Translations under genes and position numbers: made by a program
Shown: one piece after another, positions 12,054 through 22,500 of the stretch
Numbering within the stretch: the first letter of the stretch is position 1
Layout: each line of letters opens with the position of its first letter
NCBI RefSeq assembly: GCF_910592395.1
Contig: NC_088326.1
Location: forward strand, 4,033,001 to 4,097,000
Length of the DNA stretch: 64,000 bases
Source: Lineus longissimus
Taxonomy: Eukaryota > Nemertea > Pilidiophora > Heteronemertea > Lineidae
Direction of reading: 5' to 3'
The notes under the pieces: generated by a model
What the model saw: the letters and a program-made list of their open reading frames with translations, nothing else
Told to the model about the DNA's origin: nothing
Database searches by the model: none

Positions 12054-12229
12054 CAGTAGAACCTCTCTATAAAGGACACCATTGGAACTGACAAGAGCTG
12101 TCCATTAGAGAGGTGTCCTGACTGGTGAGGTCAAATTGAATGATAACAACCAATTTAGGACCAAAACTAGTGTCCTTAATGGAGAGTTTGTCCTTAATAG
12201 AGAGGTGTCAGCTAAGGGAGGTTCCACTG
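12054..12229 (+). mobile_element. TA-flanked MITE family T2, full-length copy
   Basis: Flanked by TA at 12052-12053 and 12230-12231. Starts CAGTAGAACCTCTCTATAAA and ends AAGGGAGGTTCCACTG, so the termini are inverted repeats starting CAGT. A 176-bp body contains repeated GTCCTTAATAGAGAGG words. The TA duplication and CAGT ends suggest Tc1/mariner- or pogo-type mobilisation. Confidence 0.85.
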
Positions 12230-12231
12230 TA

Positions 12232-13430
12232 TATTTATCAGGTGATGCATGTATCATTTTCCATTTATCCGTACAGTTAATTGGGGTTGATCAATTGTAT
12301 GATTCTGGTATCATCTAGCACCTGTGATCTACTCCTCCAATCATTGAGTAGCAGATCCAAAATGGCCACCTGTTGCATAACAATGTAGTTAAGCCAAAAT
12401 TGTACGCAGGAGTCTTCTGTGTAATTTGTTAGCAATGGATTCTGAAATTGTTGCCTCTTGTTTCTTCATAACTTATAGGAGGTGTTGTTGTAAAAATTAA
12501 CAAATAAATTCAAGTCATAAAACGAATCTTCTTTTTGATGTTATACTTATTTTCTTTAATTAAGATTCAAAGAAGGAGAAAAAGCAATATGACAATTTTG
12601 CCAATCACATGTGTAATGGGTATACATGTAGATGTACATGAATAAGTGCTAGAGTGCATGTTCTGGTTGGGGACAGTTTTGGAGACCTTGTATGCCATGA
12701 ACATGTTATGTACTTGCCATGGATGCCTGACTGGAATAGGTTTTGGAGTACATGTTCTTGCCCTATACTGAGGACAGTTTAAGACTACTGACACTGCAGG
12801 GATTTTTATCGCCCCAATGGCGATACTGGGCGCGTTCTACTGGTCTTGCACTGAAAAAGTTAGTTCTAATCGTGGTGACATAATGCGTGGGGTGGAAGCA
12901 TGTGCTGATCACTTTATGGGTAGAAAGATCTTGGCCGGCATGAGGTGTGGATTGGTTGGTGCGGAGAGTTGCTGCAAGCTTGGCATGGAAGCCTGGGATA
13001 CGTATCATATTCAAGGCCTGATGGGCCGCAGCCTGGTGTAGGTACCGACGTTATGAAATGCCTGGTGTGTCACAGCCCTTCCCTCTAATGGATGTTCCTT
13101 TTCGCTACTTGGTACGCCTTCTCCCCAATTGTGTCAGGTTCTACGTGGTGTCCCATGTCTTCTGGATGTGCCCTGCCCCTTCATAGCGCACCATGGCAGT
13201 GTTGTTACATAGTGTACCAAGTCCATAACCCTTTACTAGGCGTACTCTGTCTGAAATTTCTGCGAAATTTTGCTTGCTTTCAAAGTCCATTTTTAGGCTA
13301 CTTTTACCGAATGATAACTTGTAATTTTGATGAATATTGAAAGCGTTAATAATAAACTTCACAAAAATTTCCTTCCAGCGGCCATGTTTTTGTTGTTGAT
13401 GTTTTGAGAAGTGTTCAGAAAATTCGTCAT
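12232..13430. other. Intergenic, no gene recognised
   Basis: Open frames exist on both strands at 12763-13041, but they overlap each other and match no family I know. No element boundary was found. Confidence 0.5.
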
Positions 13431-13440
13431 ATTTCTTTAA

Positions 13441-14450
13441 TTTATCGCCATTTCGCCTACAATCATTTCGCCTACAGCCACTTCGCCTACCAAAAAATGC
13501 CATTTCGCCTACAGCCATTTCGCCTACCGTCATTTTGCCTACAGCCATTTCGCCTACAGCCATTTCGCCTACCTGCCATTTCGCCTATTTCTCAGTTCGC
13601 CTACTTGCCATTTTGCCTAGACCCATTTCGCCTACCCCCATTTCGCCTACCCACCATTTCGCCTACTCGCCATTTCGCCTACTGCCATTTCGCCTACATG
13701 CAGAAAATGCCTTTTCACATAATTCGGAATATATTTGTTTTAAATCCTCCATATTGATACCAGTATCAGTAAAAAATATAAGGTACCAGGCCTTATGCCT
13801 ACAGTTGCAGAGGATTTACAAATCCACCACATCTATTTGGTATCTGTCAAAAATATATGTTTGGCCCTATGTAGGCCTACTGTAGCAGAGGATTGTATCC
13901 CATTTCCCTTTTAGAGTCCCAATCATCATACACTAATTTGTTGTTGTTGAAGCTCTAATAATTTGGTTACTGGATTAATTGGATCACTATAAACATGATA
14001 AAGTGTGTCACACAACATAAGCAAACTAACTAATTTTCTGCTAATGTATAGTGACCGTACTCCTATCTGCCAGCTAAAAATTTGCCTCAAACCACCTCTG
14101 TTTAATACAAATATCCAGAAAGTCCTACTTTCCTTCCAATTCATAAAAAAACAAAAATAGCAGTAAAAGTAGGCGAAATGGCTAGTAGGCGAAAAGACAA
14201 GTAGGCGAAATGGCTAGTACACTAGTAGTAGGCGAACTGACAAGTAGGCGAAATGGCTAGTACTAGGCGAAATAGGTAATAGGCGAAATGGTTATAGGCA
14301 AAATGGCTGTAGGCGAAATGGTTATAGGCGAAATGGCTGTAGGCGAAATGGTTATAGGCAAAATGGCTGTAGGCGAAATGGTTATAGGCGAAATGATTGT
14401 AGGCAAAATGGCTGTAGGCGAAATGATTGTAGGCGAAATGGCGATACACC
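13441..14450. mobile_element. Foldback-like element with minisatellite arms
   Basis: A 1,010-bp element flanked by the identical 10-mer ATTTCTTTAA at 13431-13440 and 14451-14460. The left arm (about 13443-13698) is a tandem array of CATTTCGCCTACAGC-like 14-15-bp units. The right arm (about 14168-14446) is the same unit inverted (GGCGAAATGGCTGTA). The arms start symmetrically: the left begins TATCGCCATTTCGCCTACAA and the right ends with its reverse complement. The middle (13700-14165) has no coding potential. Long arms of short tandem repeats plus 8-10-bp target duplications are the hallmark of foldback elements (Drosophila FB, sea urchin TU) and are also compatible with Mutator-like elements. 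Confidence 0.85.
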
Positions 14451-14460
14451 ATTTCTTTAA

Positions 14461-15419
14461 CTATTAAAATTATTGATTGTTTGTTGACATATTCATAATC
14501 TTTGTATCACCCTTCACATAACAAACTTAATCTTTTATTTAAAGAATGTTTTTAAAATATCTTAATTTGCATTTGAAGTTGGTCTGTTTTTTCTTATTTA
14601 GAATTCTGAGAATTACAGACCGTTATTTTTTCAAAATCAAGGTACTAAAATTTTTTTCAAAAACCTTTTTCTGAGCATATGCGGAAACCGTTTTTAGTCT
14701 AATATCACTTTAGATTTTATGAAAATCTCCACTAATAAAAAAGTGAGAGCCAAAAAAACGAGGTCTGTAAAGTCTTTTGGTCTGTAGAATAGACCCTGCC
14801 CGACATGTCTGCTTCAAACACATATTTCTCCGACCATTGACAAAACCTTTGGGCTTATTAAACATCATTTCGATCTTTACATCTTGTGCTTCCTCTTATA
14901 CTCGCTTGTCAATTCATAAGCACATTAAATCCTCCCTATACGGATAAAACGTATCATTGAATGAAATTTGAGGACCGCTTCCTCCAGTAGCAGACGATGG
15001 CTTGCGCGTCTGACGTTGTGGTCGTCGTTTAAGCATTCTGTCTTCGCCGGACGTGTTGGCTTAAAACTGTCTCTGGACACAACAGGCATGCATGTACTCA
15101 TATAGGTCTCCTTTACTGAGTACATGTTCTTGCCCTATATTTTAACACAGTTTTGGAGACTACTGACGCCAAAGGCACACTCAAATAGACACTAGAGTAT
15201 AGTTTTGCCACCTGAGAGCCTTCCGACACTACTATACAGGCATATACTTGAGTAGGTCTTGGAGAATGACCTTTACTGAGGACAATTCAAATACAAGTAC
15301 AAAATAACCCGTGGATATTCATGCACTTGATTAGTTGCAAGAGTACATGCTCCTGCCCTATACTAAGGACAGTGTTTCCATTGACATTAATTTGTTCTTC
15401 AGTTACTACAGGTCAATAT
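14461..15419. other. Intergenic AT-rich stretch, no gene recognised
   Basis: No exon or element boundary was seen. A short frame at 14925-15125 on the minus strand matches no known protein. Words such as GAGTACATGTTCTTGCCC near 15117 and 15339 recur and probably belong to the adjacent tandem block. Confidence 0.5.
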
Positions 15420-16300
15420 CATGAAATCCAGCACCTACTCAGTACTACTCAAGTAGCTTGTTGTGTTGAGGTGCTAGATTAGATACTATTGACCTGGCAC
15501 AGTGATGACAGTTTGGGGATCTCGTGGCGTGATCCTGTTGTGTCCTCGAGTTGGTAATTCTCCTGGTTGTGACAGACACGCAAGCGATTTGAGTAGTTCT
15601 TGAGTAGGTGCTAGAGTTCATGATATTGACCTGCAGTAAGGACATTTGAGGGAGCAGATGGTGTGATCCTGTTGTGTCCTTCAGCTTGTAATTATCCCTA
15701 GTTGTGACAGACACAACAGTACAAGCTACTTGAGGAGTACTTGTGTAGAACTTGAGTACGTGCTAGAGTTCATGATATTGACCTGCAGGGAAGTCATTTT
15801 GGGGATCACGTGGCGTGATCTTGTTGTGTCCATCAGCTGGTAATTGTCCCTAGTTGTGACAGACAGGCAAGGTACTCGAGCAGTATCTGGGAAGGACAGC
15901 AACTAGAGTAGTATTTGGGTAGGATTTGAGTAGGTGCTAGAGTTCATGATATTGTCCTGCAGTGAGGACATTTTGGGAAGTGCATGGTGTAATCCTTTGG
16001 TTCCTCCAGTTGGTGATTATCCTTGGTTGTGACATACAGGCAAGGTACTCGAGCAGTATCTGGGAAGGACAGCAACTAGAGTAGTACTTGGGTAGGACTT
16101 GAGAAGGTGCTGGAGTTCATGATATTGACCTGCAGTGAGGACATTTTGGGAAGTGCAAGGCGTGATCTTGTTGTGTCCTCCAGTTGGTAATTGTCCCTGG
16201 TTGTGACAGATAGCAGTATCTGGGAAGGACAGCAACTTGAGTAGTACTTGGGTAGGACTTGAGTAGGTGCTAGAGTTCATGATGTCACGAGGACATTTTG
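15420..16300 (+). repeat. Diverged tandem repeat, about 150-175 bp x 5
   Basis: The phrase GAGTTCATGATATTGACCTG recurs near 15613, 15764, 15940 and 16111, with a broken copy at 16274. Each unit then has GAGGACATTTTGG, GTGATCCTGTTGTGTCC, AGTTGGTAATTGTCCC and GGTTGTGACAGACAGGCAAG. The last two complete units are the most alike. Confidence 0.85.
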
Positions 16301-16320
16301 GGGCGTATCTGGCCAGTTTT

Positions 16321-16422
16321 GGCTACGATTGAATGGAAACAACCAATCTGGGACCAAAACTAGCGTCCTTAATAGAGAGGGCGTCTTTATAAGAGAGGTG
16401 ACCAGATAGGGAGGCTTCACTG
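16321..16422 (+). mobile_element. TA-flanked MITE family T2, 5'-truncated copy
   Basis: Retains GAATGGAAACAACCAATC, AGCGTCCTTAATAGAGAGG and the terminus GGGAGGCTTCACTG followed by TA at 16423-16424. It sits between two tandem-repeat blocks. Confidence 0.75.
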
Positions 16423-16639
16423 TACCAAGGACCTTTGAGTTTTATAAAAGAATATGCGCAAGACTTTGTATAATTGATTTTCATTATTTAATTCACATGT
16501 TTCAGGTAAATATCACAAGCGGCACAGCTAGAGGTTAAGAAACTGGAAAAATAACAAGATTACCACCACGACAAGGGGTCCCCCTCATTCTATCCAATGA
16601 AATGGCCAGGGCCATTGTGCTCACCTCATGTGGAGGAAA

Positions 16640-17635
16640 GATGGATAAAGAGCATGGTCTTGTGTCATGTAGTGTTAGGTTTGATGTAGGTCCAAGCAAT
16701 TACAATTTCCCCAAAATGGCCAATTTACAGTACATTCGACCTCTGTGACCTTGAAAAGTAGGTCAAATCAAAGAAGACCCGGGTGACACATTGAATGGTT
16801 GTTAGAATTAGATGTACCTATGATATAAAATTGGTGCCAATCGGGCAAGTCATTACTAGGAATAATGGCATTTTGAAGAATTTAGGATTTGGCCCCCTCC
16901 CTGGAGGCCAAACGGCAAATCAGATCGCACCAAACTTCGGTACCTGAGATCACCTGACCAAGGGGTACATGTGTACTTAATTTGTGATCAATAGTCATTG
17001 CAGTTAAGAAATGTGCCATAGTTACGGCCCGACGGCGAATTTACGCCATTTGACCTCTGCGACCTTGACAAGAAGGTCAAATTAAAAACCTGTGTGACAT
17101 ATACTGTATGGTGGTTAGATGTACCCATGATATCAAATTGGTGGCAATCGGGCAAGAAGTTAAGGAATAATCACATTTTTAAGGTTTTTGGATTTTGCCC
17201 CCTGGTGGTCAAGTGGTGAATCATATTGGACCAAACTTCGGTCCCTGAGATCACCTGACTAAGGGGTAAATGTGTACCAAATTTGGTATCAATAGTCATT
17301 GCAGTTTAGAAACGTGCCATCGTTACATCCTAACGGCCAATTTACACCATTTGACCTCTGTGACCTTGAAAAGGAGGTCAAATCAAAAACCCGGAGGATA
17401 TATGATGCACCTTTGCTAGAAGTACCTACCATATTTTTTAAAAAATTTCCCGACTACTATTAAGGGAGATATTGCATATTTTCACTTTTAACGTTTGGCC
17501 CCCTGGTGGCCAAACCATGAAACGAATCGGACCGAAACTTGGTCTCCATGGTGTCATTACATAAGGGTACATGTGTACCAAGTTTCAACTCAATAGCTCT
17601 AACAGTTACGAAACGTGCCCTGCTAACGGACGACG

Positions 17636-17688
<53 letters not shown>

Positions 17689-17745
17689 ACGACGGACGCC
17701 ACGGTATGGGATAAGCTCACCTCTGCTAAGAGGTGAGCTAAAAAT
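16640..17745 (+). repeat. About 300-bp repeat x 3 ending in (ACG)n and a short hairpin
   Basis: GACCTCTGTGACCTTGAAAA recurs at about 16738, 17052 and 17352; ACCAAACTTCGGT recurs with the same spacing of about 300 bp. The block ends with an ACG-repeat microsatellite, then GGTATGGGATAAGCTCACC and the hairpin AGCTCACCTCT/AGAGGTGAGCT at 17713-17739. A related hairpin start, GGCTCACCGGTAGGTGAGTC with TATGTCATACCAC, is at 63428. This is probably one mobile or satellite-like family with a defined 3' end. Confidence 0.75.
17626..17699 (+). repeat. (ACG)n microsatellite
   Basis: About 24 uninterrupted or nearly uninterrupted ACG/GAC triplets. It gives poly-Arg frames on both strands that are not genes. 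Confidence 0.95.
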
Positions 17746-17866
17746 GTGAAAGGGCAAGTTTCAAAAAGTGAATTCTGTCCAACACCAGTAGTCACCGGTA
17801 GTGACCACTTTTGAAAAACGCCACACTCATAATCATATAGCAGCAGAGCTGAGGGTGTAGTCTTAA

Positions 17867-18072
17867 AGGGACAATATAGGCAGCAGCTGGACAGGCAAGA
17901 TAAAGTTACTTGAAGTCGCCAATAGGGGTCTCTCACAACTCACAGTACGTCAAAATGATTCACAAAGAATATATTTAGTGCTGAGTCTGACATGACCCTG
18001 GGCCCTTACTGTGTATATTAGTCACCTGAAGATGGCCAAATTGACCCCTCTGCTCCTGCCTATAGTCCCCCT
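17867..18072 (+). mobile_element. TTAA-flanked MITE, family T1
   Basis: 206 bp between TTAA at 17863-17866 and 18073-18076. Starts AGGGACAATATAGGCAGCAG and ends CTGCCTATAGTCCCCCT. Interior CCAATAGGGGTCTCTCACA is shared with the copies at 2674, 32017 and 36629. Confidence 0.85.
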
Positions 18073-18076
18073 TTAA

Positions 18077-19547
18077 GCTAGATTTAATTCCACTTTCATC
18101 TTTGAATCTTTTATGATGCCTGAGGTATTCATAGAAGAAAACAAAAATTTTATACCAATAATATTGTTTGAAGAAAACTCGACTAATCAGCTTTTCTATA
18201 TGAGGCCACACCAATTTAATACCTTGATTAGATGTCCCGCAAACAAATCTATTCCCAAATTAGAAAAAAAAAAATCATGACTTCCATCAGACAGCAGCAA
18301 AAGTCACCAGCCCACAATGAAATGTACAGAATAGCACTCACCAAGTATTAAATTGGTGTGGCCTTGCATGAAGAGTAGAGTATATTGTTGTGCCAATGAT
18401 GAGTGCAGGGAAACCAATTTACTTGGTTTGGCCTATGAATTCTTAAGCTAAAACCCAAGACATTCTTGGATGCACTATTCCACAGAATTACCTCATACAT
18501 GATAAGTATTGTTGCCTTTACTACAGTACATATTATTCAGTACATATCATAAATGTCAAAACATGCTTAGCCTTAGTTAAATCTATCCTCACACATTACT
18601 TAGAATTTAAACTCGAGATGATGAGATACTGTGAACTTGTAAGGTTAATTCATCTGCCATCAAAGTATCAGAACAGTTAACCTTTGTGTTCAATTTTAGC
18701 AATTACCTTGCGCCATGTCAAGGAGACCATTCAATTGTTTAATAGACGCAAATGTCGAAGACCTTTTACAGCATTGAAGATACTGTATATCATGTAGCTC
18801 TATAAAACGTTGGCCAGACAGAAACAGCTGCTTCTGACTGTAGCACATGTACATCTAAATTATCACATAACATTGCTGAACACTCAATGTGTTGGTGCCA
18901 AGAATTTTGAATTAAGACTAAGAATTTGGAGATCCTATGCCATACTAGGGTGTCATCATGGGTACTCACGCTTATTAGAGGGGTTTTAGGACCTCGTTAA
19001 GATACCATCTTTATATTTGCCTATCATAAACTACTAAATCGGTCAAACGTTTTGAAGCATTTATTTGGTGGCAAAACAAGGTGGCAAAATCAACTTAAGC
19101 CATAGCCGATTCATCTTGTAAAGCCACCTTTTGTCAGAATTTGGTACCTCGTGCTGGATTAGATGTTGTAGTATGGCTACCACATTCTTAATCTTGATTA
19201 CTTCTTGGTCACACAAATGGCACCTATATCAAAGACTTTAATTACACTTATATACAATTTCACAAACATCGCAAATGAGTCAATCAATGTTGCCTGACAA
19301 CTCAAACAATTCGAAGCCATATTTACGGAACTCTCATACCTTCGCTACCGCCTTATCTTTCGTCAGGTGGCCAGTACAGGTCATTCAAGTTTACATGTTA
19401 GACCGCGTTAAGAGTCACAAGTCTGTGTTGATTCTACAAATCCCCCGCCCCCCCATCCAGACACACAAATGAAAACAACTTCATTATCTTTCAAGCATCC
19501 ATTCAATCTGAGCCTCAGCAGAATGTCCGTATTTAGTCTGCGTCGAA
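18077..19547 (-). other. RRAGC 3' flank: 3' UTR and intergenic
   Basis: No coding exon is visible on either strand. On the minus strand an AATAAA hexamer at 19060-19065 lies about 485 nt after the RRAGC stop and is a plausible poly(A) signal, unproven. Confidence 0.5.
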
Positions 19548-22500
19548 TCATGTTCCGACCTTTTCCGGTATTCCGTTACTCTGCATACTCTCTTGTGAAG
19601 CACCCTGGGAGTTGACGTTCGCCTGTAATTGTTTGCAACGCACGTCGAAGACTTCTGTGATGGCTGACCGGAAACAGTGGAAGTTGTAGTCTATGATGCC
19701 TGGGGAAGACAAAGAGAGGAATTAGGACTGGTTTCACATTTGGTCTCACATCTTTCTGGAAATTTGGATTAGTCTGGAAAATGTTCTAAATGATGCGTTT
19801 AGATTTGTTTATCAGTAACGATTGCTGTATATGTATCCAAATTTTGGTCAGCAGACTGTCTGACATGTTCATGGATTGTGAGCCAACCTCCAAATGAGGG
19901 AGAATCAAGACCTTCATTTTGTCAATATGACCCCCCCCCACGCATCTTAACTCTGCCTGTTGTTGGGGCACATAAACATCTGGGAATTGGCATCCATTGG
20001 TGTCATTTTAAAGCCTGGTATCTTTTACATACCATGTTAAAATCTCATCTAGCTAAAATGCACGGCTTAGAAAATATTCGCCAATGAACGAAACTATGTT
20101 GAGACACTGACAGCAATGCCAAATTTTGAAGAAATCTCCAGGTCTGAAAGGATTGACAAGCCATGCTTGTCTACCATGAGGTGGGAGGGTACAAGGTACA
20201 TGTTGACACTGTCTACCATGAAGTGGGAGGGTACAAGGTACATGTTGACACTGTCTACCATGAGGTGGGAGGGTACAAGGTACATATTGACACTAGCATA
20301 GATAGAGGATTGAGAAAATTCTCCTTACCTTGTCTGTCAAAGCTATCTTCCCTCAGAATACAAACAAGGGCGAGGTATTTGTTTACCTCTCGTAGATAGA
20401 GTATGGTGGCGTTGTTCATCTTGATGATCGATGATGACTGGTTGTCAAATGCGCTTCCCTCCGCGTTCTCATCTCGACTGCTGCTGGAACAGAGAGGTAG
20501 CTACTACATCATATTCAAGAAACAACAAGAATCTAAAGAAAAAATCCTATATATCTGAACCAATTCAATCCATTGGTGTAGTAAAGAAATGTTTATTGTA
20601 TGAGTGTATACATGTAACAGAGGAACGCCCACAAGGTCCAGCAGGGGTTTGAACCCAGGACCTCTGGATTACAAGGCAATCACTCTACTGTCTGAGCTAA
20701 AGGAAAATTTCTTCTAGGCTCTAGGATAGGCTAGAAGGAATTTCCCTTTATTACATAATCCCCCATCCGAAAGCTGGACTTTCTAATATACAAAGGGCTA
20801 ACTTATAATCCAAAGAATAAGCGAGCATCAATATAATTTATCAGTACCCTTCTAAATATTGGGCCCTGAATGTAATAGAGGAAAGACACCATCGTCCAGC
20901 AGGGGTTTGAACCCAGGACCTCTGGTTTACAAGGCCATCACTCTACCAACTGAGCTAAAGGGAAAATTCCTCTAGCGTGGGCTAGTATGAATAATCCCAC
21001 CATCACATACACTTGCGCCCAGGATTGTCGATAAAAATATATGAGGCCATCTCAAATGGAGTCATAATCTTTATTTCATGCTGAGAAATAAAACCCGATT
21101 CAAAAGTGATTAGGCCACGTTGAGATATCAAGCGGCACTAACAGGTAACAGCAGCAATACACACTTACCCGTATATACACGAGACATCTATGACGACGTC
21201 AATCATGTCGCAGCACAACTCGTACGACTGCATATCAACCGGTGAACTGTCCGTGGCAATGTAGATCTTACTGACGACGTCGAAGAGGAACGCCTTTTCT
21301 ATACCTGAATTCTGAGACGGAGAAGACACAAATCAACATCATCACCACCATCATCATTATAACCGGCGTCATAACCGTATTGGGTTTTTGCCAGGGGTAT
21401 GGAACCCACTACTGTCCACCTCTGTGGGATCTTTTACTTGCCCCGGCATAGACACTCAGGTGTTAGAGATGATGGCTTTTAATCTTATCGGACAAACCCT
21501 CAATAATTTCTCACATATTGGGCCTCAAACTTGTCGTGAAAAGCCAGGAATTTTAGCTCCTTGAAAACTTTGCTGGTACTGTGATGAAAATTGGTAGTAA
21601 ATTGCATTTCGGAGCACTCCTTGAAATGTCAAAAGGATTGGAATACTTACTGAAATAAATATGTTGAGGAGATTTTCCAGGGTTGGTAATTGTGGTATGA
21701 GTTTTTGTACGACTTTGCTGAAGGCTTCAAATATTGAGTGATCATATATACTTGTAAGATGGAAACTGAAAAAGAAGAAGACTTCTATATTTGATATAAA
21801 AAGATTGATTTGCTTATGATTTTGTGATTTTGCACAGCAGTTCAAAAGGACAGTGACATTTACTAAATATGAAGCTGAAACTATAAATTCAAAGCTGCTG
21901 TATCTTTTAAAGGGAGGTTTTGCAAAGACGGCCACTCGTACCTTAAATGTAAACTTTCTAATCCAGCATCCGATAGATCATCGCCCGCCCTCTGGTGAAT
22001 GTCCCGCTGCGTCTCGATCTTATGATCGTCTGATAAGCCATCGACTTTGTGTATGAAAACCTCGAATTTGATGCTGGGGTTGACCTTGAAGGCCCGCGAT
22101 ACTGTCATGTGTAACTTGGATAACGCTTCCATGTAGTCATCCTGAAATGGGAAGGGAATACGAAGTAAGTTCAGTCATCGAGCGGCAGATTCCGGGGGGG
22201 GGGGGGACATCCCTTTTTTGCATGGAGAGCAACAAGTTTAAGGATTAGGAACTCAACGCCACCAGCATTCTGTCCATTTTAAGTCTCTTGTTTTTCAATT
22301 TTATGATAGGACATCTGAATGACTTGCCCAAAGCGTCAAGTAATCATTATTTCCTTCAATTTTGTATATGTGACCCGCTCTACCAAAACTAGGCGCTTGT
22401 CGCATCTGAACTTGACAGGTTGATACGGACTTGTTGTTCATTTCCCTATTGTAGACCTTTTGTGAAATGTGACCAAATCAGTTTGTAATAGATTTCACAA

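Noticed and set aside
13440-14450. CRISPR-like array of short repeats
   Set aside because: Units are contiguous 14-15-mers without unique spacers of constant length, in animal DNA.
13404-14452. Long open frames rich in HFAY, CRRN or RRNG repeats on both strands
   Set aside because: They are translations of the ATTTCGCCTA minisatellite arms; a 15-bp unit keeps frames open by chance and both strands do the same.
17460-17936. Frames with long poly-arginine on both strands
   Set aside because: Artefact of the (ACG)n microsatellite inside a non-coding repeat.
20094-20399. Repeat-protein-like frames ([12 protein letters not shown] and similar)
   Set aside because: A 42-bp minisatellite in an RRAGC intron; 42 is divisible by three, so frames stay open.
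20872-20980. Functional tRNA-Thr gene
   Set aside because: D, anticodon and T regions are visible, but the acceptor stem does not pair and a second copy with the same flanks is nearby, so it is a SINE.
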